Assembly: GCF_000223905.1 (NCBI RefSeq)
Contig: NC_015948.1
Coordinates: 1 to 64,000 of the forward strand
Length of the DNA: 64,000 nt
Direction: 5' to 3'
DNA from: Haloarcula hispanica ATCC 33960
GTDB taxonomy: Archaea; Halobacteriota; Halobacteria; Halobacteriales; Haloarculaceae
Part shown: positions 51,899-60,441 of the stretch, in pieces
Layout of the letters: each line of letters opens with the position of its first letter
Numbering within the stretch: the stretch's first letter is position 1
Notes under the pieces: generated by a model
The model's input: only the letters and a program-made list of their open reading frames with translations
Told to the model about the DNA's origin: nothing
Database searches by the model: none
Made by a program: the position numbers and the translations under genes

Positions 51899-52611
51899 TC
51901 TTGGCAGTCACCGGCGGCAAGGGCGGCGTCGGCAAGTCCACTATCGCGTACAATCTCGCGGCGGAACTCAGCGCGCTCGAACGGCCTAACAGCAGGGACT
52001 CGCGCTCGAACGCGAACGCTGGGAGCGTCGTCGTCGACGGCGACCTCGGGATGGCGGACCTCCCGTCCAGTCACGGCCCCGACCTGCACGACGTTCTCGC
52101 TGACCGCGCCGACCCGCACGAGGCTGTCCGTGAGACCGGCCCCGTGACCCTCGTTCCCTGCGGGCGGACGCTGGCCGGCGCTCGAAGCGCCGACTTGCAG
52201 GGCCTCACGGACGTATTCGCCGCGCTGGAGCGGACCTATCGCTGGGTCATCGTAGACTCGCCGGCGGGGATGCACGCCGACGTGGGGTTATCCCTTGCTG
52301 CTGCCGACGCTGCGGTACTCGTCACGACGCCGGAGGACGCGGCGCTCGCTGATGCGCTTCGGGTCCGGGCGCTGGCCCGCGAACTCGACGCCGGACTCTG
52401 TCGGGTCGTCCTCAACCGTGCCGGTCCGAACCCCGCGACCGGGGCTGTCGCGGACCGGTTCGGTGCACCAGCTGTCGCTATCCCGAAAAGTGAGCCGCTA
52501 GCGACGGCACAGGCCCATGGACAGCCGCTTCGAGAAACAGCGCCGGACACGTCGGCTCGGCGCTCGATTGAATCGCTCGCTGACGCCGTCTATTCCTGTA
52601 GCTCGGTGTAG
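51895..52611 (+). CDS. MinD/ParA-like P-loop ATPase
   Basis: 238-aa deviant-Walker-A ATPase. The P-loop is TGGKGGVGKST with both signature lysines. The switch regions are VVDGDLGMADLP and VIVDSPAGM, closer to MinD than to plasmid ParA. VLVTTPEDAALADALRV and VVLNRAGP complete the fold. The long N-terminal loop (NSRDSRSNANAG) after the P-loop is unusual. It lacks an obvious C-terminal amphipathic membrane helix. Coupled to three small unknown genes upstream, it is a candidate for a positioning or partition-like role in this haloarchaeon. The last 22 bases overlap the convergent TFB gene. Confidence 0.83.
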   Translation: MILAVTGGKGGVGKSTIAYNLAAELSALERPNSRDSRSNANAGSVVVDGDLGMADLPSSHGPDLHDVLADRADPHEAVRETGPVTLVPCGRTLAGARSADLQGLTDVFAALERTYRWVIVDSPAGMHADVGLSLAAADAAVLVTTPEDAALADALRVRALARELDAGLCRVVLNRAGPNPATGAVADRFGAPAVAIPKSEPLATAQAHGQPLRETAPDTSARRSIESLADAVYSCSSV

Positions 52612-53450
52612 GTCCCACGTAGCGTGACCGGCGTTACGTCCGCTGTCTCTGCCGCCTCGGCCTGCGTGAGCGCCACGTCCCGTTCCTGGGCCGCGGTGTA
52701 GAGACACGCCGCCGCGACGCCGGCCGGATTGCGCCCGCTGACCAGCCCGCGGTCCTGTGCCTCGTCGACGAGCTGTTCCGCGCGCTGGCGGACCGCCGTC
52801 GGCAGGTCCAGCGTCGTCGCGAACCGAGGGACGTACTCGCGTGGGTCAATCGGACCGGTTGGCAGCCCGAGCTCCCTGTTCAGAGCGTCGTAGGCCGCGC
52901 GAAGCTCCGACTGAGTCGCCTTGGCGACGGTACAGAGCTCGTCGACGGTCCGGGCAACACCTTCGGTCCGGCAGGTGGCGTAGATGGCCGCGGCCGCAAA
53001 CCCTTCCAGCGTCCGTCCCTGCAGCAGATCCTCGTTCTGTGCGGATTCGAACAGCACACAGGCCCGGTCCCGAATCGCGTCTGAGAGCGACATCGAACTG
53101 ATGATACGCCGGATCTCGGTGAAGGCGTACACCTTGTTTCGCTCGCGTTTCGAGCTGATCTGTGCGCGGTTGTGCTCGCGGCGGAGGCGGGCGAACTGAC
53201 GGCGCTTGCGCCCTTTCAGCCGTGTCGACCGGCCGATTTTCGTCGAGAGGCCGCGGTCGTGACGCGACCGTGTCAATGGCGCGCCTGTGCGTGCCCGGTC
53301 AGTGTCGTCATCGTCGAACGACCGCCACTCCGGTCCGGGGTCGATGGCGTCCTCGCCGACGACCAGTCCACAGCTGCCACAGACCGACTCGACACCCTGC
53401 TGTTTGACCGACCCGTTACACTCCGGACATTGCGTTACCGTCGTGCTCAT
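52590..53450 (-). CDS. tfb: Transcription initiation factor TFB
   Basis: 286-aa archaeal TFIIB homologue. The N-terminal zinc ribbon is CPECNGSVKQQGVESVCGSCG, followed by the B-reader-like segment EWRSFDDDD and the linker RTGAPLTRSRHDRGLSTKIG. Two cyclin folds make up the rest (LFESAQNEDLLQGRTLEGFAAAAIYATCRTEG, and EQLVDEAQDRGLVSGRNPAGVAAACLYTAAQ), ending with the HTH that contacts the BRE (TADVTPVTLRGTYTEL). Haloarchaea have many TFBs, each with its own promoter set. The start at 53450 gives the standard N-terminus MSTTVTQCPECNG; TTAAAAAA at 53477-53484 is a plausible promoter. Confidence 0.92.
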   Translation of the reverse strand: MSTTVTQCPECNGSVKQQGVESVCGSCGLVVGEDAIDPGPEWRSFDDDDTDRARTGAPLTRSRHDRGLSTKIGRSTRLKGRKRRQFARLRREHNRAQISSKRERNKVYAFTEIRRIISSMSLSDAIRDRACVLFESAQNEDLLQGRTLEGFAAAAIYATCRTEGVARTVDELCTVAKATQSELRAAYDALNRELGLPTGPIDPREYVPRFATTLDLPTAVRQRAEQLVDEAQDRGLVSGRNPAGVAAACLYTAAQERDVALTQAEAAETADVTPVTLRGTYTELQE

Positions 53451-53529
53451 GTTCCCACCTACGGCTGGGCGAGGGGTTAAAAAACCGATGCAAAGACGGG
53501 TTTCCGGGCGGTTTTCGATGCAACTGCCG

Positions 53530-53597
53530 ACCGGTAACCGGTAGGTAGTTATCGGGTTCGACACCCGCGCCTATCGGTATACCGACAGCATTAAATT
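53530..53597. promoter_or_regulatory. Two palindromes in the TFB/53621 divergent promoter
   Basis: ACCGGT-A-ACCGGT (53530-53542) and the perfect 12-bp palindrome TCGGTATACCGA (53574-53585) lie between tfb (minus) and the gene at 53621 (plus). TTAAATT at 53591-53597 is a TATA-like box 27 bases before that ATG. The palindromes could be operator sites for coordinate control. Confidence 0.5.
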
Positions 53598-53620
53598 CCG
53601 GCACAAAGAATGAAATTTCA

Positions 53621-54115
53621 ATGACGCTGTCGGATATCGCTGCCGGTGTCGAGGTCACGACCCACCAGCGTGATCGCGGCGTCGCTGCCGTCGACGAGAC
53701 GGACGCCCCGCTCCCGGAGCGATTGGCCCCGGTGGCCGACGACCTCCCGTGCTCGGCGGCGACAGCGGCGACCGTCGTCGAGGCCTACGCAGCCGGCAAG
53801 AGCGTCGGCGATGCGGGCCGCGCCGCCGGTGTTGCGCCTGTGATGGCCGCCAAGACGCTCCATCTCGTCGGTGAGCAAGTGTCACCGGTCGGCCCACAGG
53901 GCCGTGAGATAATCGCCGATTGGCTCGCTGGGGACCTCTCTCGCAGCGATGCCATCGCACTCGCTGACGTAACTGAACAGGAGTTTGCCCTGGCGGTGTA
54001 CATCGAAACGCACGAGCCGTTGCCCGCAGCTCGCGATGCAGTGGAGGGGGCGCTCACAACTGCGGAACGGGACCCGTTAGGGGAGACGATGAGCGACATC
54101 GGCGAGCTGCTGTGA
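53621..54115 (+). CDS. Unknown helical protein divergent from TFB
   Basis: 164-aa protein that is helical throughout, with HTH-like segments: AGKSVGDAGRAAGVAPVMAAKTLHLVG (about 66-92) and DWLAGDLSRSDAIALADVTEQEFALAVYIE. This resembles a putative DNA-binding protein, but the HTH call is by eye only. It shares a divergent, palindrome-bearing promoter with tfb. Its last eight codons (MSDIGELL) are part of a 61-bp tandem repeat continuing downstream. Confidence 0.6.
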   Translation: MTLSDIAAGVEVTTHQRDRGVAAVDETDAPLPERLAPVADDLPCSAATAATVVEAYAAGKSVGDAGRAAGVAPVMAAKTLHLVGEQVSPVGPQGREIIADWLAGDLSRSDAIALADVTEQEFALAVYIETHEPLPAARDAVEGALTTAERDPLGETMSDIGELL

Positions 54116-54240
54116 GGATGTGTGATTTGCTTTCTCGGCGAGGTCGGGAGTGAGCGACATCGGCGAGCTGCTGTGAGGATGTGTGATCTGCTCTCTCGGC
54201 GAGGTCGGGGGTGAGCGACGTCGGCGAGTTGCTGTGAGTG
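54090..54240. repeat. 61-bp tandem repeat, about 2.5 copies
   Basis: The unit beginning TGAGCGACATCGGCGAGCTG starts at 54090, 54151 and 54212, an exact 61-base period, with a few base changes in the third copy. It covers the last codons of the gene at 53621-54115 and its downstream sequence, so MSDIGELL, VSDIGELL and VSDVGELL can be read with stop codons. 61 is not a multiple of three, so extra copies do not extend the protein. Confidence 0.85.
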
Positions 54241-54369
54241 CGTGACTACCGTTCTCTCGCTGAGTTGGGACCGATGCTGGCAAGTCGGTGTCGTGTGTGG
54301 AACCCCTGCTCTCGCTTCTCCCGTACTGTCTGGGGCACGCTTAACACCCGTGACTGCAAACCCGGAGTT

Positions 54370-55890
54370 ATGTCGGCTTCGGAACTGGCAGACCGGGTGG
54401 CCGAGGTGCTTGCAGCGGACAGCGAGTCGTTCAACGAACGGGCCCGCGAGGAAGCCGAAGCGCTCAAATCCGCGGTCCGGAGCGGGACCTTCGACAACTC
54501 GGAGGCGATCGTCGGCATGGAGCTGGAGCTGTATGCCGTCGATGAGCAGACCGACGCGCTCCAGCGGGTCCCGCGTCAGTTGCTCGAACTCATCGGGTTC
54601 GAAAAGGAACTCGGCCTGCACAACGCCGAGATGCAGACGAGTCCGCAGCCGCTGAACACCCACGGGCTGGCGGCCCAGCGCAACGAACTGAAGGCGTCGC
54701 TGATGCCGGCCCAGCAACGGGTGCGCAACGAAGGTATCCGCCTCGTCTCTGATGGCATGTGGACCGTTCCGCCCGCCGGCGAGACGGCCCGGGAGTACCT
54801 CTGTGACTGCGTCGAACAGAGCGGCGTCCGCATCGGGACGAACATGTCGGACTCCGTCCGCTATCACACGATGGCCAACACCGACTACCCCTCGGCGTTC
54901 GAGATCGATGCGCCACACGTCTCGCTACAGGCCGAGACGGTGATGCCGGAGTCGCTCATCACCTCGATTCAACCCCACTACCAGATTCCCCACGCCCCGG
55001 ACCTGCCGGAGTATTTCACCTACGCGCTCCGCATCGCCGCGCCGCTGCTGGCACTCGGCGTCAACTCGCCGTTTTTCCCGCCGGACCTCTACGACGACGC
55101 GCCCGACCCCGAAATCGTCGCCGGGGCGAACATGGAGAACCGCATCGGCGTCTTCGAGTCGGTCCTCAATCCGCCCGACGGCGACTCGACGCCACCGAAA
55201 GTCTGCTTCCCGCCGGATTTCGACTCCGTCGAGGAGGCTATCGACGACATCGTCGCTGACGACACTATCGTCCCGGTCGACCTGCAGTCGGGGACCCGCT
55301 TCGACGACGACTTCGTTCACTTCCGGCACAAGCACGGCTCGTACTGGCGATGGGTCAGGCCGGTGTTCGAGGGGCCGACGCGGTCGGCGGCCAACGCCCG
55401 CATCGAGTTCCGCCCGCTGGCCGCACAGCCGACCGTCGACGACGCAATCGGGTTCGCGGCCGTTTTCGCCGGCCTGATGGAGAGCCTGCCACAGCTCGAA
55501 CACCCCATCCGGTCGCTGGACTGGGAGACGGCGAAGCGGAACTTCTACGCCGCCGCTCGGAGCGGCCTCCGGGCGAAAATCGAGTGGATCACCGCTGACG
55601 GGGCAACGACGACCAGCACCGAGGAGATATACGGCGAACTGTTCGAGCACGCACGCGAGGGCCTCGAACAGCGCGGCCTCTCGGCGGAGGAAGCCCATGG
55701 GTACATCCGGCCGCTACGCGAGCGCGTCGACCGCCGGCTCACGCCCGCGCGCTGGAAACACGACTACGTCCGCCGCCGCGTCGAGGAGAACGTCCCGCTG
55801 GCCGAAGCGATCTGGGGGATGCAGGCCACCTACATCCGCCATCAGGAGGAGACGCTGCTGGAGGGCAGTTTCGTCGACTGGTTCGAGTGA
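54370..55890 (+). CDS. GCS2-like glutamate-cysteine ligase family protein
   Basis: 506-aa protein of the glutamate-cysteine ligase family 2 fold (YbdK/COG2170-like). Fold blocks are VGMELELYAVDEQ with the conserved ELE, ELGLHNAEMQTSPQPLNTHG, HVSLQ, HKHGSYWRWVRP, and NARIEFRPLAAQPTVDDAIGFAAVFAGL. Haloarchaea use gamma-glutamylcysteine as their main thiol, made by a GCS2-type ligase. This protein is longer than the ~360-aa GshA homologues, so it may be a paralogue with another amino-acid substrate. Start at 54370 (MSASELADRVAEVL), which leaves the 61-bp repeats outside. Confidence 0.7.
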   Translation: MSASELADRVAEVLAADSESFNERAREEAEALKSAVRSGTFDNSEAIVGMELELYAVDEQTDALQRVPRQLLELIGFEKELGLHNAEMQTSPQPLNTHGLAAQRNELKASLMPAQQRVRNEGIRLVSDGMWTVPPAGETAREYLCDCVEQSGVRIGTNMSDSVRYHTMANTDYPSAFEIDAPHVSLQAETVMPESLITSIQPHYQIPHAPDLPEYFTYALRIAAPLLALGVNSPFFPPDLYDDAPDPEIVAGANMENRIGVFESVLNPPDGDSTPPKVCFPPDFDSVEEAIDDIVADDTIVPVDLQSGTRFDDDFVHFRHKHGSYWRWVRPVFEGPTRSAANARIEFRPLAAQPTVDDAIGFAAVFAGLMESLPQLEHPIRSLDWETAKRNFYAAARSGLRAKIEWITADGATTTSTEEIYGELFEHAREGLEQRGLSAEEAHGYIRPLRERVDRRLTPARWKHDYVRRRVEENVPLAEAIWGMQATYIRHQEETLLEGSFVDWFE

Positions 55891-55972
55891 GTCATACTGT
55901 TGGCTGTACTCCCCTGACGAATATTGCCACCCCGAGCTGGCGACTGTCTTCACGAAGGGACAGTCAACAGTA

Positions 55973-56557
55973 TCAGTCGCCGGTCGCCAGTTCCGACTGT
56001 TCTGTTTCTTCGCGTCGGTCCGCAACACCCGTGTACGCGACGACGTTTGAGCCCAGTTCCTCGACGCGCGCTGCGATGTCTTCGTCGGCGATGTGTCCGT
56101 CCTCGAAGGCGGCCCACGATTCGGGGATGGCAACGGCTTGCGGAAGCGGCCAGCCCTTCAACTCCAGTACAGAGGCGCGAAGATGCTGTAGCGTCGGCGT
56201 GGGGAACCCGCCGCCGGCCACTGCGAGGATACCGACGGTCGCCCCTTCGACGTCGTCAATACTGCAGTAGTCAAGCGCCGTCTTCAGTGGTGAGGCGATG
56301 GTGCCGTGATACACGGGAGTTCCGAGGACCAGGGCGTCGGCCTCGCGGACACGGGCGGCGAGTTCCGGACCGTCACCGGAGTCGGCCTCACCCGCGTCGG
56401 GGTCGAACAGCGGGAGGTCCCACTCCCGGAGGTCGATGTGCTCGATCGTTGCACCATCCCCCACTGCCGCGTCGAGGGCGCGCTGGACGGCGATTCTGGT
56501 TCCGCTGTCGTCGCGGAGGCTTCCGCTGATACCGATAACGTGTGGCGTGTCGTGCAT
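55973..56557 (-). CDS. NAD(P)H-dependent FMN reductase
   Basis: 194-aa flavodoxin-fold reductase. The FMN-binding motif is IGISGSLRDDSGTRIAVQRAL near the N-terminus, followed by READALVLGTPVYHGTIASPLKTALDY and VGILAVAGGGFPTPTLQHLRASV, all typical of the FMN_red family (azoreductase-like and chromate-reductase-like enzymes). The ATG at 56557 was chosen; an in-frame GTG at 56578 would add 7 residues. Confidence 0.83.
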   Translation of the reverse strand: MHDTPHVIGISGSLRDDSGTRIAVQRALDAAVGDGATIEHIDLREWDLPLFDPDAGEADSGDGPELAARVREADALVLGTPVYHGTIASPLKTALDYCSIDDVEGATVGILAVAGGGFPTPTLQHLRASVLELKGWPLPQAVAIPESWAAFEDGHIADEDIAARVEELGSNVVAYTGVADRREETEQSELATGD

Positions 56558-56819
56558 CGTGTGTCTGTTCGTAGCCACCGCTAATTAGTAAGTACTCTGA
56601 GAAAAAAGTTTCAGTGCGTATTCTGACAGGAAGTCACGGGTCAGGCCGTAGTGACATCGTGAATCAGTCGCGACAGCTGATATCGATGAACATAGACCGA
56701 ATTCTATCGGTCACAGCGCTGCCGAGATTCACTGCTGAGGCCGATACGCACCTGTGATTTGACAGCAGTTCACCCGCGCTCCTGGGGGTGCCCTGCCCCA
56801 CGTCCGTTGCTGCCCGCGA

Positions 56820-57104
56820 CTACTCCTGGTCTTCGTCGCCGCCTTCTGTCTCGTCCATCTCGTCGCCGGTTTCGGAGGCCGCCGTCTCGTCTTCTGTCTC
56901 GTCCATCTCCTCGTGTTCGTCGTGTTCGGCGAACTCGACTTCGGCCTCAAGTTCGATTTCGACGCCCTTGCCTTCCAGTTCGGCTTCGAACTCCGCCATG
57001 TCTTCGACTTCGGCTTCCAGTTCCGCTGTATCTACCGCTACCTCGACCTCCACTTCGACGGAAACGTCGTCTCGGTCCATACCGACCTTCCGAGGGGCTG
57101 ACAT
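56820..57104 (-). CDS. Very acidic Glu-rich protein
   Basis: 94-aa protein of extreme composition: after MSAPRKVGMDRDDVSVEV it is almost all Glu, Asp, Ala and Val in a repeated pattern (VEVEVAVDTAELEAEVEDMAEFEAELEGKG, EIELEAEVEFAEHDEHEEMDETEDETA). The alternating VEVEVEV suggests beta strands in the middle, and the C-terminus is disordered. No function recognised. The antisense frame also lacks stops, so a non-coding reading is possible, but the codon pattern supports the minus strand. Confidence 0.5.
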   Translation of the reverse strand: MSAPRKVGMDRDDVSVEVEVEVAVDTAELEAEVEDMAEFEAELEGKGVEIELEAEVEFAEHDEHEEMDETEDETAASETGDEMDETEGGDEDQE

Positions 57105-57177
57105 AACTCAGTTTTGCAACCGGCACGTTGCGACCGACTTCGACATCGCTATGTGTGTCAGCCGCTGACCCATTGCT

Positions 57178-57714
57178 ATGAGCGACCCCGTGGACGTGAC
57201 CGTTGACACCGACGACGAGTCGGAATCGGTCCGTATCCACGACGACGGTGGCGAGGTCGAAGCCGGCGACGCAACCGTCCGATTCAGTTTTTCCGGCACT
57301 GGAGACGATGGGCAGGCGGCTGGGGGCGACGACGAGCAGTCGCCCGACGGCAACGACGACCCGCGCCGCATCGCCGAACTCGACTCGGTGCCGACCGACA
57401 GCACGCTCGTGTTCGAGGCGCGCGACGGCCGGCGCGGCGTCAACTGCATCCTGCACCGCTCGGGCGACGCCGTCGCCGCCTGGCGCAACTCCTGTCCCCA
57501 CCAGCCCGAAGTCCCGCTCGACCCGGGCCGGGGCGCGATTGTGCGGGGCGACCGTCTGGTGTGTCACAAACACGGCGCGCAGTTCGAACGCGACGACGGC
57601 GTCTGCACGCACGGCCCCTGCGCCGGCGACGCCCTCGACAGTATCGAGGTCACGGTTCGGGACGGCGACGTGTACCTCACGGACGAGCGCTTCGAGCGGG
57701 CCGAACGGCGCTGA
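57178..57714 (+). CDS. Rieske [2Fe-2S] protein
   Basis: 178-aa soluble protein. An acidic N-terminal half (about residues 1-65) precedes a Rieske domain: CPHQPEVPLDPG (Cys-x-His) and CHKHGAQFERDDGVCTHGPC (Cys-x2-His) supply the two Cys and two His of the cluster. It ends with DALDSIEVTVRDGDVYL. This is the arrangement of the ferredoxin-type Rieske proteins of dioxygenases and nitrite reductase small subunits. No partner enzyme is nearby. Confidence 0.85.
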   Translation: MSDPVDVTVDTDDESESVRIHDDGGEVEAGDATVRFSFSGTGDDGQAAGGDDEQSPDGNDDPRRIAELDSVPTDSTLVFEARDGRRGVNCILHRSGDAVAAWRNSCPHQPEVPLDPGRGAIVRGDRLVCHKHGAQFERDDGVCTHGPCAGDALDSIEVTVRDGDVYLTDERFERAERR

Positions 57715-57756
57715 AACGCGATTTTAGAACGTTTTGCGGTTGTCTCGATTGTGCCA

Positions 57757-59244
57757 TCAGTCGTCTGCAACGGCCGGTTCGCTGCCGGCCCGGGGGTCGG
57801 CCTCGCGCCACGTCCCGCGGAGGAACCAGGCTGCTGCGAGGCCGGCCGCGAGGACGTTCGAGACGGCGAAGGCCAGCCAGATGCCCTGTTCGGCCAGCGA
57901 GTACGCGAAGAGGTCGACGACCTGCGGGCCGAGCCACGCCGGGACCGAAACTGGGCGGGATGCGACCCAGGCGACCGGCAGGCGGATGATTCCCAGCATG
58001 GTAACCGCTAGCGCCGCTGCGGTGAGCGTCTTACCGGCCCCGCGGAACCCGCCGGAGTAGGCCCGGACGACGCCGATGAAGCCGAAGGTCGGGGCGACCC
58101 ACTGGAGGAACTCGGCCCCGATGCGGACGACCTCGGGGTCGTCGCTGAACACGCTGACGACGGCCGGTGCGGCGAAGATCGTGACCACACCCAGCACAGA
58201 GAGGATGGCAAACGATACTTTTGCGGCGAAGTGGTTGGCCGTCGCCGCGCGGTCAGGCCGCTCGGCACCGAGGTTCTGGCCGGTCATCGTTTCGACGCCG
58301 CGGTCCATCGCGATGGCGGGCATGAACACCAGCGAGAACACGCGGATGCCGACGCCGAAGGCCGCGACCACGGTCACGGAGAACGTCCCGACGATGAACA
58401 GCATGGCGTTGACTGACACGGCGCGCCCGGTGCCTTCGACGGAGGCCGGGATGCCCAGCCTGAGCAGTTTCCGGAGGTACTCCAGGTCGGGGGCCATATC
58501 ACTGAGGTGAATCCGCACGCCGCGCCTGCCCGACAGCAGGATACCGATGCCGACGACCAGCGCTACGGCACGCGAGAAGATGGTCGCGACGGCCGCGCCG
58601 ACGACGCCCATCTCGGGGAACACCCACCAGCCGAAGATGAGGAACGGGTCGATGACGATGTTCAGCACGACAGTCCCGAACATCACGAGCATCGGCGTGA
58701 TGGTGTCGCCGGCCCCGCGCATCAGCGAGATGAACACGAAGAAGCCGAACATCGCCGTCAGTCCGAGCGAGACGACCTGCAGGTAGCCCGTCGCGCCCGG
58801 CAGCACCTCGCTGGATGCGCCCAAAAGCGACAGGAAGTCCTCGACGAAGAAGTAGCCGGTCGCGCCGAGTAACACGGAGGCCAGCAGCGCGAACGTCACA
58901 GTCTGGGAGGCGGCGTACTCGGCCTCGCGGTGCTCCTCGGCCCCGGTGTGCTGGGCGACCAGCACGCTGCCTGCCACTGACAGTCCCATTCCAAGCGAGA
59001 TGAGCAGGAAGATCATCGGGAAGGCAAATGAGATGGCCGCAAGCGCCGTCGTGGAGTACTGCCCCAGCCAGAACGTATCCGCGAGGTTGTACGCCACCTG
59101 TAGCAGGTTCGTGATGACGATGGGGAAAGAAAGGAACAGCAGCGGCTTGCCGATGTCGCCGCTGGTCAGGTTCAGTTCCTCTTGCCCTTTGAACAGGTTC
59201 CCGAGCCGCGCACCCAGACGGCCCAGTTTCTGCCGGAGGCTCAC
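57757..59244 (-). CDS. MATE-family efflux pump
   Basis: 495-aa multidrug and toxin extrusion carrier with twelve helices. LNLTSGDIGKPLLFLSFPIVITNLLQVAYNLADTFWLGQYSTTALAAISFAFP is the N-lobe start, and the second half has ASVEGTGRAVSVNAMLFIVGTFSVTVVAAFGVGIRVFS and GQNLGAERPDRA. It exports cationic compounds using sodium or protons. The start is GTG at 59244, inside the TetR stop (GTGA overlap, 4 bases), so both proteins come from one message. A longer ATG frame from 59313 would overlap the regulator. Confidence 0.87.
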   Translation of the reverse strand: MSLRQKLGRLGARLGNLFKGQEELNLTSGDIGKPLLFLSFPIVITNLLQVAYNLADTFWLGQYSTTALAAISFAFPMIFLLISLGMGLSVAGSVLVAQHTGAEEHREAEYAASQTVTFALLASVLLGATGYFFVEDFLSLLGASSEVLPGATGYLQVVSLGLTAMFGFFVFISLMRGAGDTITPMLVMFGTVVLNIVIDPFLIFGWWVFPEMGVVGAAVATIFSRAVALVVGIGILLSGRRGVRIHLSDMAPDLEYLRKLLRLGIPASVEGTGRAVSVNAMLFIVGTFSVTVVAAFGVGIRVFSLVFMPAIAMDRGVETMTGQNLGAERPDRAATANHFAAKVSFAILSVLGVVTIFAAPAVVSVFSDDPEVVRIGAEFLQWVAPTFGFIGVVRAYSGGFRGAGKTLTAAALAVTMLGIIRLPVAWVASRPVSVPAWLGPQVVDLFAYSLAEQGIWLAFAVSNVLAAGLAAAWFLRGTWREADPRAGSEPAVADD

Positions 59245-59837
59245 GCTGTGACCTCCTGCTGTCCGTCCAGGAGATGCGTCTCGACGTACTCGGCGAGCAT
59301 CCGTCGGGTACACTCGACCGGGCGACCGGTCGTGACACGCTCGGTCGCAGCCCCGGTCAGGACGGTGACGATGAACTGGGCGGTCTCCTCGGCGTCGAGG
59401 TCGGATTTGAACGTCCCGCCAGTGATACCGTCTTCGAGGATCACTTCGAGTTCGTCGACGAGGTAGTCGTCGAATTTGGTGAGTCGCTCGCGAAAGCCGG
59501 GTTCGTAGGGCGCGTGGGCACGGATTTCGAGAATCGCCGTCCCGAACTCTTCGCTCCCGTCGTCCGGCTTGTCCAGCACGGAATCGATGAGCGCCAGCAG
59601 GCGCTCGTGTGGGTTCTCGCCGTCGGGGTCTTCGATCCGGTCGACGAACCCGTCATAGAGGTATTCGAGGAACGCACAGAGGAGGTCGTGTTTACTGTCG
59701 TAGTGGTAGTGGAGGGCAGCTTTGCTCTTGTCCGACTCGTCCGCGATGTCCTGCATCGTCAGATCCGCGTAGCCGTGCGTACACAGCGCACGGTAGGTCG
59801 CGTCCATAATATCGTCGGCCGTGTCGCCGTCGTTCAT
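59241..59837 (-). CDS. TetR/AcrR-family repressor of the MATE pump
   Basis: 198-aa TetR regulator. The N-terminal HTH is IMDATYRALCTHGYADLTMQDIADESDKSKAALHYHYDSKHDLLCAFLEYL (about residues 10-60), the standard TetR_N fold; the C-terminal half is helical and ligand-binding. It overlaps the MATE gene and has a palindromic site upstream of its own start, so it likely represses the operon until an inducer (a pump substrate) binds. Confidence 0.87.
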   Translation of the reverse strand: MNDGDTADDIMDATYRALCTHGYADLTMQDIADESDKSKAALHYHYDSKHDLLCAFLEYLYDGFVDRIEDPDGENPHERLLALIDSVLDKPDDGSEEFGTAILEIRAHAPYEPGFRERLTKFDDYLVDELEVILEDGITGGTFKSDLDAEETAQFIVTVLTGAATERVTTGRPVECTRRMLAEYVETHLLDGQQEVTA

Positions 59838-59847
59838 TACGCGTAAC

Positions 59848-59865
59848 TAACTGACTGGTCAGTCA
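59848..59865 (-). promoter_or_regulatory. TetR operator
   Basis: TAACTGAC-TG-GTCAGTCA is an 8+2+8 inverted repeat with one mismatch, 10 bases upstream of the TetR ATG. Arms of TGACTGAC/GTCAGTCA type are common for TetR-family regulators, and its place at the transcript start would allow autorepression. Confidence 0.7.
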
Positions 59866-59977
59866 AGAATGCGTCGGTACCGCTTGCGGGTGAGTTCGCA
59901 TGCCCTGCTATATCGGGCTCAGACTTGCAGGAGCCGTCGCTCTGAGAGCGTTCGGAACGATGGTAGAAGGACGGTCG

Positions 59978-60436
59978 CTACTCCTTCAGGTCGAGGTCGA
60001 ACTGCTCGTGTTCGCTTGCGGCGTTGAGCACGACGGAGGTGTTCGACTCCCTGATATCCGGGTCGGTGAGGAGCTCTTTGATCTGGGCGTTCATGCCGTC
60101 GGTGTCGGTGAACTTCCCGACCGCGATGACGTCGTAGTCGCCGGTGACCTCGTACACCGATATCATCTGCTTGTGCTCTTCGAGGTCATCGGTGACTGCC
60201 GGGAGCGACGACCCTTCCACCTTGAGCTGGATGATGGCTGTCACGTCGTAGCCGAGCTTGTCGTAATCAACCTTGGGGGTGTACCCGTTGATGATTCCCT
60301 CGTCCTCAAGATCGGAGAGGTGGTTTGAGACGGTCGTTACCGACACGTCGAGGTCTTCTCCGAGGCTTCGGAGGCTGGCGCGGCCATCCCCCAGAAGTGC
60401 ATTCACTAGCTCACGGTCGAGATTTTCGTACGTCAT
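59978..60436 (-). CDS. lrp: Lrp/AsnC-family regulator divergent from glnA
   Basis: 152-aa feast/famine regulator. The N-terminal HTH is [47 protein letters not shown] (about residues 6-52), followed by the RAM ligand-binding domain ([29 protein letters not shown] and [18 protein letters not shown]). It is divergent from glutamine synthetase with 126 bases between starts; in Halobacterium the equivalent Lrp gene sits next to glnA and controls it. It probably senses an amino acid or nitrogen signal. Confidence 0.9.
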   Translation of the reverse strand: MTYENLDRELVNALLGDGRASLRSLGEDLDVSVTTVSNHLSDLEDEGIINGYTPKVDYDKLGYDVTAIIQLKVEGSSLPAVTDDLEEHKQMISVYEVTGDYDVIAVGKFTDTDGMNAQIKELLTDPDIRESNTSVVLNAASEHEQFDLDLKE

Positions 60437-60441
60437 TACGT

